NCBI GenBank assembly: GCA_965208385.1
Contig: CBDBOO010000064.1
Span: 12,663-76,662 of the forward strand
Source of the DNA: Endozoicomonas sp965208385
GTDB taxonomy: Bacteria; Pseudomonadota; Gammaproteobacteria; Pseudomonadales; Endozoicomonadaceae
Reading direction: 5' to 3'
DNA length: 64,000 bases
Shown piece by piece: positions 54,865 to 63,291 of the stretch. A model generated the notes under the pieces. The model made no database searches. It was not told the DNA's origin and saw nothing but the letters and a program-made list of their open reading frames with translations. The translations under genes were made by a program, and so were the position numbers. Numbering within the stretch: the first letter of the stretch is position 1; every line of letters begins with the position of its first letter.

Positions 54865-55497
54865 GTTGTTAAACAGCTGAATGGTTTGCCCGGCCAGAAT
54901 CTTCCGGGTGAAAGAAAAATAGGCCATGTCGGGACGACCCCAAGGCCCGTAAACAGTGAAAAAACGTAACCCTGTTGTAGGTAATCCAAATAGGTGGGAA
55001 TAACTGTGTGCCATTAACTCATTGGATCGTTTACTGGCCGCGTAAAGGGATACCGGATGATCTACGGCATCTGCTGTAGAGTATGGCTGGTGACGGTTCA
55101 AGCCATAAACGGAACTGGATGAGGCATACACCAGGTGGGGTATGGAAAAATGACGGCAGGCTTCCAGTATATTGGTGAATCCGACAATATTGCTGTTGAT
55201 ATAAAGTTGATGGTTTTCCAGTGAATAGCGTACCCCAACCTGAGCAGCAAGATGTATAACCCGGTCAAATCTGTGCTGCCTGAATAGGCCTGACAGTGAT
55301 TCATAATCGGTTATATTCATCTGCTCGAAATGGAAATTTTCAATGTCAGTCAGCTGTCTCAGTCGTGCAATTTTCAGATCAGGATCATAATAGGGATCAA
55401 GGTTGTCAATTCCGATGACATCATGACCTTCGCTGGATAACTGGCGAGCAACATGAAAACCGATAAATCCGGCGACGCCTGTGATTAGATATTTCAA

Positions 55498-55981
55498 TGT
55501 AATATTTTCCTGATTTTATACGACAAAGGTGTTTTCTGTTGATGAAGGCCGACCGATGGAATAATAATGAAAACCTCTCTTTGCCATATCAGATGGCTGC
55601 CAGATATTACGACTATTCAAATGACCGGATGTTTCAGTCTTTGTCTCAGAATTTAAAAATAGCCAGCACCAAAAACAGTGATCTGCATTAATTCTCCGGA
55701 GTCTGAGAGACCAGCGGGGGGTAGAAGTTTACTGGCAAACTTTGTAAAGACAATGTCGTATGTTTTTACGTATCCATTACCCTGTCTAGAAAAAGATCAT
55801 GTTAATTTAAGGCTCACTCCGGGTTCTTCAGTTGTACTGCTCCGATGTGGTAGTGTCAGGCTGTAGCTATCTGGTTCAGTTTGAGAATCCGGAGTGACTC
55901 ATCCTTTTTTAATAACGGATGTTATAAATAAAAATAACGCTTAGAATCAGGACAGTTCAAATATAGGATGTTCAGGGTTTC
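55498..55981. other. 484-bp intergenic region, no gene seen
   Basis: The gap between the broken epimerase and the MBL gene shows no credible gene. A short plus-strand frame (55678-55866) has neither a ribosome-binding site nor a family pattern. AT-rich sequence near 55915-55945 may hold the promoter of the MBL gene. Confidence 0.5.
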
Positions 55982-56620
55982 ATGACCTCTTCAACCACCT
56001 TTATCCGGCATACCTTTGTGGGTCCCCTGCAATGCAATTGTACGATTATTGCCGATTCCTTGACCCATAAAGCATTTATTGTTGATCCGGGCGGGGATGC
56101 AGACCTGATTATGAAATACGTCAGGGAGAAGAGCTTGAGAATTGTTGCCCTGATTCATACGCACGCTCATCTTGATCATTTTCTGGCCAGCGGTGAAATC
56201 AAGAAGCAAACAGGTGCGCCTATCTATCTCCATGAAGGTGATAAATTTCTCTGGGATAACCTTGAGATGCAGTGCCGAATGTTTGGTGTTCCCTATTCTC
56301 CGGTACCCGCTCCAGATGTCTGGCTGAAGGATGACGATGAGCTACCCTGTTGTCAGGGCGTAGCCATGCACACTCCCGGACATTCGCCGGGTTCCATGTG
56401 TTTCTGGTTTGAGAATGAAAGTCTTCTCATTGCCGGGGATACTCTGTTTCGCCGTTCCATAGGCCGTACTGATTTATGGGGCGGGGATGCAAAAGCTATT
56501 GAAAAATCCATAAAACAGCGACTCTATGTACTGAACGAAGACGCACTGGTGATTACCGGGCATGGACCGGAAACCACTATTGGTGAAGAAATTCGAGAGA
56601 ACAGGGTTATCCGTGGTTAA
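55982..56620 (+). CDS. MBL-fold (glyoxalase II-like) hydrolase
   Basis: The 212-aa protein has the metallo-beta-lactamase motif IHTHAHLDH (about residues 58-66), VAMHTPGHSPGSMCFW (third metal His), LLIAGDTLFRRSIGRTDLWG (bridging Asp) and VITGHGPETTIGEE (last His). This is the YcbL/GloB-like arrangement with two metal ions. Typical activity is hydrolysis of S-lactoylglutathione or related thioesters. There is no signal peptide. The lipoprotein gene follows 28 bp later on the same strand. Confidence 0.9.
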   Translation: MTSSTTFIRHTFVGPLQCNCTIIADSLTHKAFIVDPGGDADLIMKYVREKSLRIVALIHTHAHLDHFLASGEIKKQTGAPIYLHEGDKFLWDNLEMQCRMFGVPYSPVPAPDVWLKDDDELPCCQGVAMHTPGHSPGSMCFWFENESLLIAGDTLFRRSIGRTDLWGGDAKAIEKSIKQRLYVLNEDALVITGHGPETTIGEEIRENRVIRG

Positions 56621-56648
56621 TGATATTTTACAGATGAAGGTGGTAAAT

Positions 56649-57302
56649 ATGCAGTTAAGGAAAGTTCTTGCTGTGGCGTTTTTAGGACTGGCTCTGGCAG
56701 GTTGCCAGACCACTAACCCTTATACGGGGCAGCAGGAAACCAGTAAATCAACTAAATATGGTATTGGCGGAGCACTGGCCGGCGCTGCTCTTGGAGCTTT
56801 GGCCGATGGTGGTGATGGCGCACTGAAAGGTGCTGTTATAGGTGCCGCCGCCGGTGCAGGATACGGTCATTACACCGACCGTCAGGAAGCCCAGCTGAGA
56901 CAGCAACTGCAAGGTACGGGTGTACAGATTTATCGACAGGGAAATGATCTGAAGCTGATCATGCCATCCAATATCACCTTTGATTCCAGCAAGTCTGATA
57001 TTAAATCGTCGTTTTATCCGGTGTTGGGTTCTGTGGCAAAAGTCTTTAACCAATACGATAAAAATTTAATTGAAGTGGTGGGTTATACCGATAGTACTGG
57101 CGGCGATAAAATCAATTTTCCCCTGTCTCAGCAAAGGGCAGACAGTGTGTCCAACTATCTTAAATATCAGGGTGTTTCTGCGACACGAATGACAGCTTAT
57201 GGCCGTGGAGCAATGGATCCCATTGGCGATAACAAAGTAAAGGAAGGGCGCGCCATGAACCGTCGGGTAGAGATTAACCTGAGACCCGCACCACAAAAAT
57301 AA
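56649..57302 (+). CDS. OmpA-family outer-membrane lipoprotein
   Basis: The start is the ATG at 56649 (MQLRKVLAVAFLGLALAG, then CQTT) with GAAGG about eight bases upstream; the frame is open from 56562 but that part overlaps the MBL gene. Lipobox LAGC. Residues about 30-90 are glycine-rich, with glycine-zipper-like repeats (YGIGGALAGAALGALADGGD, GAVIGAAAGAGYGHY). The C-terminal OmpA/MotB domain has NITFDSSKSDIKSSFYP and VVGYTDSTGG, then LSQQRADSVSNYL and GRAMNRRVEI, the peptidoglycan-binding pattern. It probably links the outer membrane to peptidoglycan. Confidence 0.9.
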   Translation: MQLRKVLAVAFLGLALAGCQTTNPYTGQQETSKSTKYGIGGALAGAALGALADGGDGALKGAVIGAAAGAGYGHYTDRQEAQLRQQLQGTGVQIYRQGNDLKLIMPSNITFDSSKSDIKSSFYPVLGSVAKVFNQYDKNLIEVVGYTDSTGGDKINFPLSQQRADSVSNYLKYQGVSATRMTAYGRGAMDPIGDNKVKEGRAMNRRVEINLRPAPQK

Positions 57303-57415
57303 ACTGGATTATTAATATCTGGATAATAGAACAAGGGGCGGGGGAAACTGGCCTTTGTAGGTCAGGACCTGCCATTGGCGTAAAGGATGGCGGGTTCAGG
57401 AATAAAGGCTTCATA

Positions 57416-58808
57416 GGGTGTGTGATTTAAACAATGTCAAGAAAAACGACTACACTAGTATGGTCGTATAGGCTTTTTGGCGTTGAGAAATATGTACAGC
57501 TCAGTCCTTTCATCCAACGATGAAATCACAGAAATCGTTATCAAAATCCCGCACAATCGCTCAATGGTGGATTTCGAAAATCATTTGCAAGATGCCTTAA
57601 ATGAAGCGGGACAACTGGGAACAAAAAAGCAACTTGAGTGGCTTGATACTGACGGTTCTCCCATTACGCTTGGCAATGTTCGGTTGACCAGTAAAAGTAA
57701 AAAAGAATTGAAGGTTTATGAAACTCCATGGGGAGCGGTTAGGGTCAATCGTTTTATCTATCAAAGTCGTGAAGGCGGTGCTATTTATTGTCCCCTTGAT
57801 CAATCTGCACGAATTGTTGTTAATTCAACCCCGCGACATGCCTGCATGGTCAGTTGGAAGTTTGCCCACATGCCTTCCACTGAAGTAGAGCAAGATTTTC
57901 TAAGAAACCACGGACGTAAAATCCATCGAAGAACCGCTAAAGACCTGGCAGAAGTTGTTGCCAGTATTGCTCAGGCCAAAGAAGAATCCTGGACTTATGA
58001 ATTACCGGATTTACCCGAGCCAGTAGCCACAGTTAGCTTGGGGCTGGATGGTGCAAACTTGCTTTATAAAGAGGGCTACAGAATTGCAATGTGCGGAACT
58101 ATTGCGCTTTATGATGAAGAAGGAAATCGAATGCACACGGTGTACGCTGCCGCTGCCCCCGAATACGGAAAAGAAACTTTTATAAGGCGGTTCTCTTCTG
58201 ACATTGAGAAAATGAAGTCTCGTTTTCCTGATGCCACTTACGTTGGAGTTGCTGATGGGGCGCCAGATAATTGGACGTTTCTTGAGCCTGTTACATCGAT
58301 TCAAATTCTGGATTTTTATCACGTTAGCGAATATGTGGCAGAAGCGGCAGAAGCTATATATCCGGGTAAAAAAATGCAAAATGAACGCAAAGCCTGGTTA
58401 AGATCAACACTGCACGAATTAAAAAACACCCCTGGTAAGGCAAAACGTTTATGGTTGGAATTAAAGAAAGCAGCTCCCGGGAATGAACGTCTTGTTTCTA
58501 AAGAAAAACTGGATAAAGCCAGAACTTATTTCAAAAATCACTGGCACCAAATGATTTATCCAGAAGCGTTGGAAAACAAGTTACCAATTGGTTCTGGTGT
58601 AACAGAAGCTGCTTGCAAAACGCTGGTTAAGCAGCGCATGTGTAAGTCAGGCATGCGATGGAAGGAACAAGGGGCGTCAATGCTATTAACATTACGAGCT
58701 CTGGCGAAGTCAACGGGTTATTGGGATGCTTTCTGGTCGAAGATGGATCGCTACGGGTTTCCAGTGGCTCACAACCTGCATGCCTGACATTATTCAAGCC
58801 ACACACCC
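57416..58808. mobile_element. ISKra4-type insertion sequence with 8-bp target duplication
   Basis: The ends gggtgtgtgatttaaacaat and (read inward) gggtgtgtggcttgaataat are imperfect inverted repeats. gcttcata is duplicated at 57408-57415 and 58809-58816. Length 1393 bp. The element is inserted near the 3' end of the GDCCVxC-type gene. Confidence 0.87.
57492..58787 (+). CDS. ISKra4-family transposase, intact
   Basis: The transposase is about 431 aa in one open frame; a TTG five codons earlier is also possible. N-terminal region FENHLQDALNEAGQ; VSLGLDGANLL (first Asp), YVGVADGAPDNW (second Asp), ILDFYHVSEYVAEAAEA and LPIGSGVTEAACKTLVKQRM (Glu). Unlike the ISKra4 copy at 29611-31041, it needs no frameshift, so it belongs to another subgroup and could still be active. 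Confidence 0.9.
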   Translation: MYSSVLSSNDEITEIVIKIPHNRSMVDFENHLQDALNEAGQLGTKKQLEWLDTDGSPITLGNVRLTSKSKKELKVYETPWGAVRVNRFIYQSREGGAIYCPLDQSARIVVNSTPRHACMVSWKFAHMPSTEVEQDFLRNHGRKIHRRTAKDLAEVVASIAQAKEESWTYELPDLPEPVATVSLGLDGANLLYKEGYRIAMCGTIALYDEEGNRMHTVYAAAAPEYGKETFIRRFSSDIEKMKSRFPDATYVGVADGAPDNWTFLEPVTSIQILDFYHVSEYVAEAAEAIYPGKKMQNERKAWLRSTLHELKNTPGKAKRLWLELKKAAPGNERLVSKEKLDKARTYFKNHWHQMIYPEALENKLPIGSGVTEAACKTLVKQRMCKSGMRWKEQGASMLLTLRALAKSTGYWDAFWSKMDRYGFPVAHNLHA

Positions 58809-59218
58809 GCTTCATAGGCCTTTTTTTCCATCTGTGAGGTGGGGCAGGGAGCATTGCCGTGAGAACAATAAACGCAGCAGTCACCACTTTGTGGAGTGAT
58901 CAACTTTTCACAATTTGTGCATTCGTATAAATTGATACAGGCATCAATCGGCATGGTTTCCAGAGAGCTGTGATGGCAGTCAGGGCAGGTGATGACAGAC
59001 GTAGTCTGGTATTTTTTCATTATAATTCTCCTGACTCAAATCTGAGTCAAATATTTCATTTTTCATAGGGGCATAGGATTAAGATATCGACGTTAATAGT
59101 GATTTCTTTAAGGTTCAGCAGAAGAATAACGTTGAATTATGACAATATCGAGACGACAGAAAAATTTGATAAAGTGGGAGCCTGCTGGACAATCCTTATT
59201 CAGCAGGCCTGGATCTTA

Positions 59219-61351
59219 TCAGGCTTTGTCGGTTTCAGCCTGAATAGCGGTCAGGGCAATGGTGTAAACGATGTCATCCACCAGGGCACCCCTGGATAAA
59301 TCGTTTACAGGTTTGTTCAGTCCCTGCAGCATGGGGCCAACACTGATAACACCAGCGCTTCTCTGTACGGCTTTGTAGGTGGTGTTTCCGGTATTCAGAT
59401 CCGGGAAGATAAAGACAGTTGCCTTGCCTGCCACATCACTGCCCGGAGCTTTACTTTTGGCAACCGATTCCACTGAGGCTGCATCGTATTGCAATGGCCC
59501 GTCAACAATGAGATTCGGGCGTTTGGCACGGACAATAGCGGTGGCCTCCCTGACTTTATCAACATCTGCACCAATGCCGGAGGTTCCGGTACTGTAACTG
59601 ATCATGGCGACTCTTGGCTCAATACCAAAGGCAGCGGCAGATTCGGCACTTTGAATGGCGATGTTGGCGAGTTGTTCTGCATCAGGCGATGGATTTACTG
59701 CACAGTCGCCATAAACCAGTACCTGGTCAGGCAGCAGCATAAAGAAGATAGAAGACACCAGTCCACCGGCTTCAGGTTTGGTTTTCACCAGCTGGAATGC
59801 AGGACGAATCGTATTGGCTGTTGTATGTACGGCTCCGGACACCAGACCATCCACTTCATTTAAAGCCAGCATCATGGTACCCAGTACCACGGTATCTTCC
59901 AGCTGGGCTTCTGCCATGGGTGCATTAAGACCCTTATGCTTGCGCAGCTCAACCATAGGCTCTACATAACGACCACGAATACTGTCGGGTTCCATGATGA
60001 TCAGACCTTCGGGCAAGGTAATGCCGGTGTCTTTGGCTACCTGCTCAATAACGGTACGCTTACCCAATAATATACATTGTGCAATTCCCCGCTCCTGACA
60101 GATTGCAGCAGCCTGAATAGTTCTGGGTTCATCACCTTCAGGCAGAACAACACGCTTTTTGGCATTGAGCGCGCGTTGCACCAGTTGATAGCGAAAGGCC
60201 GGAGGCGACAATCTGCGTTCGGCCAACCCTTCGCAGTGTTTTTTGAACCATTCGGTATTGAGGTGTGAGGCCACCGTGTTCATAACATTTTCGACACGGA
60301 TATGATCATCAATTGGCAGCTCATTGTGCATACGGTCAAGCTGGGTAGCCGTTTTGTAGGAATCACTTTCGGTCAACAGTACAGGCAGACCACTGTCTAT
60401 GGCCTTTGCGCATAAATCCATAATGGGTTTGGATGGCTGAATACCACTGGTGAGTAATAATCCTGACAGGGGGACGCCATTGAGCGCTGACAAACAGGTG
60501 GCCATAATAATGTCATCTCTGTCACCGGGTGTGATCACAAGATTCCCCGGCTTCAGATGATGAATCATATTGCTGGGAGTACGGGCACTCAGGGTATAAG
60601 AAGTAACACGTCGGGTATCCATTTCACCTTTGTTGATAATTTCAGCATTCAGGTGTTCAGCAATATCCAGAGTCCGGGGTGATGAGAGTGCACTATCCCA
60701 TGGAATGTATCCCAGAGGCTGGAATGATTTTCGGGTAAACTCAGGTAATGCCTTGAATTGACCATCGCTGACCAGCTTCGACAAGCTTTCACTGTCCAGT
60801 TTATTCAGTGTATAGCCAATGACCTTGGGGTTTTTAATACCGCCAAAACTATCGGCAGCAATTTCCAGCTTGTCAGCCAGATCTTCAAGACTGTCTTCAC
60901 CGGGTTCGGATACCAGGATAATGTCAGCATTAATTGTTTTGGCAATATCGCTGTTCAGGCGATTAGCGTAAGGCATGTCCCGAGTGGGAACCAGTCCTTC
61001 CACCACGATAACTTCAGAATCCTTAGCGGCCTTGTCAAACAGTGCGACAATCTCTTCCATAAGCACGTCACCCTTATTATCACCCAGCAAGTTTTCTGCA
61101 TAGTGGGATGAAATAGGGGTGGGAGGTTCATGGTCCATGATTCTCTGAACCAGTTTGGTCGAGCGCTCGGGACCTTTGTCGCCAATATGCAGCTGGGCGA
61201 TGGGTTTGAAGAATTTTACTCTCAGCCCCAGGTTGTCCAGAGCTCGAACCAGCCCGAGAGTAACGGATGTCAGACCAACGCCATAGCGTGTGGGTGCCAG
61301 GAAGAATGTACGCATGACCGGTTTTTCCAGTAATGGTTGAATACTATACAA
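59219..61351 (-). CDS. pta: Phosphate acetyltransferase
   Basis: Pta makes acetyl phosphate from acetyl-CoA. The 710-aa protein is the long form: N-terminal BioD/DRTGG-type domain (MRTFFLAPTRYGVGLTSVTL, where the P-loop is degraded), a DRTGG middle domain, and the catalytic C-terminal PTA_PTB domain from about residue 390 (RVVLPEGDEPRTIQAAAICQ, VDGLVSGAVHTTANTIRP, MISYSTGTSGIGADVDKVRE, FPDLNTGNTTYKAVQRSAG). The translation starts MYSIQPLLEKPVMRT; an internal ATG at MRTFFLAP (61315) matches the usual N-terminus and is the more likely start. It is downstream of ackA, but a terminator and a MITE lie between. Confidence 0.95.
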   Translation of the reverse strand: MYSIQPLLEKPVMRTFFLAPTRYGVGLTSVTLGLVRALDNLGLRVKFFKPIAQLHIGDKGPERSTKLVQRIMDHEPPTPISSHYAENLLGDNKGDVLMEEIVALFDKAAKDSEVIVVEGLVPTRDMPYANRLNSDIAKTINADIILVSEPGEDSLEDLADKLEIAADSFGGIKNPKVIGYTLNKLDSESLSKLVSDGQFKALPEFTRKSFQPLGYIPWDSALSSPRTLDIAEHLNAEIINKGEMDTRRVTSYTLSARTPSNMIHHLKPGNLVITPGDRDDIIMATCLSALNGVPLSGLLLTSGIQPSKPIMDLCAKAIDSGLPVLLTESDSYKTATQLDRMHNELPIDDHIRVENVMNTVASHLNTEWFKKHCEGLAERRLSPPAFRYQLVQRALNAKKRVVLPEGDEPRTIQAAAICQERGIAQCILLGKRTVIEQVAKDTGITLPEGLIIMEPDSIRGRYVEPMVELRKHKGLNAPMAEAQLEDTVVLGTMMLALNEVDGLVSGAVHTTANTIRPAFQLVKTKPEAGGLVSSIFFMLLPDQVLVYGDCAVNPSPDAEQLANIAIQSAESAAAFGIEPRVAMISYSTGTSGIGADVDKVREATAIVRAKRPNLIVDGPLQYDAASVESVAKSKAPGSDVAGKATVFIFPDLNTGNTTYKAVQRSAGVISVGPMLQGLNKPVNDLSRGALVDDIVYTIALTAIQAETDKA

Positions 61352-61390
61352 TACTGGCAGAAACGTATTGCCAGGATGTTACCTGTTTAT

Positions 61391-61630
61391 CCTGGATTCA
61401 GCAGTTGGGCGCTAGAATTTCCCTCAACCCTTGGAGTTAAAGCCTTAGCGACGAATTTCCTGCTCCCCTTCTGAGTGAGTCGGAGTTCGCTCTGCGGTTT
61501 TGTGAAAAATCTGAACGTCCTCAGCCGCGTTGCGCCGTTTGCCAAGGACTACGGCCATTGGCTGCACGTCGCGCCTTGCTGAGAACGCCCAGATTTCCCA
61601 CAAAATCCGCATCCAACTGCTGAATCCAGG
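61391..61630. mobile_element. 240-bp MITE between ackA and pta
   Basis: Perfect 18-bp terminal inverted repeats, cctggattcagcagttgg (61391-61408) and ccaactgctgaatccagg (61613-61630), with tttat on both flanks (61386-61390 and 61631-61635). A second, nested inverted repeat (gcggttttgtgaaaaatc... against ...gatttcccacaaaatccgc) gives a long stem-loop at about 61495-61610. It has no gene. It separates the ackA terminator from the pta start. Confidence 0.85.
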
Positions 61631-61633
61631 TTT

Positions 61634-61665
61634 ATAAAAAAACAGGAGGACAGTGCCTCCTGTTT
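61634..61665 (-). terminator. Intrinsic terminator of ackA
   Basis: AAACAGGAGG (61640-61649) pairs with CCTCCTGTTT (61656-61665); read on the minus strand this 10-bp stem is followed by a run of U. It is 31 bp past the ackA stop and just outside the MITE. Confidence 0.85.
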
Positions 61666-61695
61666 CAGTTCACTGAATCAAATCAGTGAATCAAA

Positions 61696-62883
61696 TCAGT
61701 TAATCAGAGCATCGGTGTCTCTGGCGATTAACAGTTCCTCATTGGTGGCTACCACCATGGCCACGGTGGTGCCTTCTTTGGTAACGACGCCGCTCTTGCC
61801 TCTGAAGGTTTCATCATTGGCTTTCTCATCCACTTCAAAACCGAATATAGCGAGGCGGTTTAGAACATTTTTGCGAATTGTACTGGAGTTTTCACCAATA
61901 CCGCCCGTAAATACCAGCGCGTCAATCTTACCCACTTTAGCTGCAAATCCAGCCAGTTTCTTGGCCAGCACGTTGCAGAAAATATCCAGAGTCAATTGGG
62001 CTCGCTCGTTACCTTCTGCAGCTGCGTCTTCAATGACCCGGCAATCGTTATCCATTTCAGAAAGACCCAGTAAGCCGGATTTTTTATTCAGCAGGTCTGT
62101 GATTTCGTCGAGGCTGTAGCCGCATTCTTTATTCAGAAAGCTGAACAGGTTGGGATCAACATCTCCGGAACGAGTACCCATAACCAGACCTTCCAGCGGT
62201 GTCAGGCCCATTGTGGTGTCTATAGACTGACCGTTTTTGATGGCGCAGGCACTGGCACCATTGCCAAGATGGGCAATCAGTATTCCGCTGTCATTGATGT
62301 CGAGCTTCAGCATATCCGCTGCAGTCTGACTTACATAGCGATAGCTGGTGCCGTGGAAGCCATAACGACGCACGCCATGATTTTCGTAAAGGCTGTAAGG
62401 AACAGGGTAGAGATATGATTCTGCTGGCATTGATTGATGAAATGCCGTGTCAAAGACGACGGTCTGTGGCAGGCCGGGGAAACATTTCTGGGCAGCACGG
62501 ATACCGCTCAGATTCGCCGGGTTATGCAGGGGGGCCAGATGAATGGTGTTTTCTATAGCCGTCAGTACTTCATCGGTGACCAGGCAGGATTCGGTGAAGG
62601 TCTCACCACCATGAACTACCCGATGCCCTACAGCGGCGATACTGTCGATGAGGTTATTGTCACGGAGCAAACCAAGCAGTGCTTCGATGGCTGCTTCATG
62701 ACCTGCGTCACCCAGTGTCTGGGTGGACTTGTTACCATTCAGTTTCCAGGTAAGGGATGCTTCAGTGCTGTCCAGACGTTCAGCGATGCCATTGATGCTC
62801 TCCTCTTCATTTTTCGGGTTGATGACCGCGAATTTCAGGGAAGAGCTGCCGCAGTTGATAACCAGAACGCTGTTTTTGCTCAT
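61696..62883 (-). CDS. ackA: Acetate kinase
   Basis: AckA converts acetyl phosphate and ADP to acetate and ATP. From the ATG at 62883 (MSKNSVLVINCGSSSLKFAV) it is 395 aa, the normal length. Motifs: GHRVVHGGE, PLHNPANLSGI, DTAFHQSMP, YGFHGTSYRYVS, AHLGNGASACAIKNG, TMGLTPLEGLVMGTRSGDVD and FTGGIGENSS. The extra N-terminal 17 residues of the longer frame are not part of the family. With pta downstream, it forms the acetate overflow pathway. The long leader (62884-63200) holds two FNR-like sites. Confidence 0.96.
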   Translation of the reverse strand: MSKNSVLVINCGSSSLKFAVINPKNEEESINGIAERLDSTEASLTWKLNGNKSTQTLGDAGHEAAIEALLGLLRDNNLIDSIAAVGHRVVHGGETFTESCLVTDEVLTAIENTIHLAPLHNPANLSGIRAAQKCFPGLPQTVVFDTAFHQSMPAESYLYPVPYSLYENHGVRRYGFHGTSYRYVSQTAADMLKLDINDSGILIAHLGNGASACAIKNGQSIDTTMGLTPLEGLVMGTRSGDVDPNLFSFLNKECGYSLDEITDLLNKKSGLLGLSEMDNDCRVIEDAAAEGNERAQLTLDIFCNVLAKKLAGFAAKVGKIDALVFTGGIGENSSTIRKNVLNRLAIFGFEVDEKANDETFRGKSGVVTKEGTTVAMVVATNEELLIARDTDALIN

Positions 62884-63113
62884 AAAACTATTTACCAATG
62901 GAATAAGGCCGATGGTGGATGTAAAACAGAACACCTGCAGTTTCGGCCATTCATTATCGTAATGACGATATCAGAATTTGCAGGATGTTTTGCCTTTCGC
63001 CATATGACACCAAAAGTTCCGGATGGTTAAACAGAATATTTGATTCGATGTGGCGAACTGCTGAAGTTTCTTTTCGACAACCTGAGTAAGAATAATAAGT
63101 AATTCTGAACGGT

Positions 63114-63127
63114 TTGATTCACATCAT
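63114..63127 (+). promoter_or_regulatory. FNR/Anr-like box upstream of ackA
   Basis: TTGAT-TCAC-ATCAT agrees with the FNR consensus TTGAT-N4-ATCAA at nine of ten fixed positions. It lies about 230 bp before the ackA start. Acetate kinase genes are often raised under low oxygen, so the site is plausible, but its distance is large. Confidence 0.45.
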
Positions 63128-63183
63128 GGTAATGATTATAAATCACTCAGCAGGTGTCGAAGTAATGAATGCAATTATAACCA

Positions 63184-63197
63184 TTGACCCAAATCAA
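63184..63197 (+). promoter_or_regulatory. FNR/Anr-like box, near-perfect
   Basis: TTGAC-CCAA-ATCAA is the Anr/FNR form of the consensus (TTGAY-N4-ATCAA) and sits in a wider palindrome ccattgac...atcaatgg. It is about 300 bp upstream of ackA and about 100 bp past the end of the DUF805 gene, with no other gene between. Confidence 0.55.
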
Positions 63198-63291
63198 TGG
63201 ACTGCGTATTGATGCGTATTCGGGGGCGGGGGTTGTGCTTAATGATTCCGTATAGGTGTTCGGGGGTGAGTGTGCAAACAGGGTTATACCA

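Larger units (their letters stand above)
52980..55497 (-). pseudogene. NAD-dependent sugar-nucleotide epimerase (UDP-glucuronate 4-epimerase-like), split by IS
   Basis: The N-terminal piece (55497-54875) starts MKYLITGVAGFIGFHVARQL with the Rossmann GxxGxxG and carries DNLDPYYDPDLK, YASSSSVYGLN and the YAASKRSNE catalytic region (Tyr-x-x-x-Lys), ending QTIQLFNN. The C-terminal piece (53357-52980) resumes with IMNRDFTYIDDIVTGV, the usual next block, and ends QFIDWYRLFYC. An IS4-type element (53368-54864) separates them, with a 10-bp duplication gttgttaaac at 53358-53367 and 54865-54874. The expected product would supply UDP-galacturonate for cell-surface polysaccharide. No sugar-pathway gene remains next to it. 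Confidence 0.88.
57362..59020 (-). pseudogene. GDCCVxC-type zinc-ribbon-like small protein, C-terminus replaced by IS sequence
   Basis: The intact part (59020 to about 58810) starts MKKYQTTSVITCPDCHHSSL and has C34-x2-C37 and GDCCVYCSHGNAPCP, matching a small family named for GDCCVxC; some members use selenocysteine at a Cys here, but this one does not. An ISKra4-type element ends the frame after YEA with five foreign residues (GVWLE, stop 58790). Reading across the 8-bp duplication to the far flank gives YEAFIPEPAILYANGRS and a stop at 57362-57364, the likely original C-terminus. About 15 residues are lost; the protein may still fold. The function of the family is unknown, perhaps redox or metal related. 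Confidence 0.75.

Noticed and set aside
59188..59215. Hairpin gcctgctg/cagcaggc after pta as a terminator
   Set aside because: The stem is good but no U-run follows closely, so I do not list it as an intrinsic terminator.
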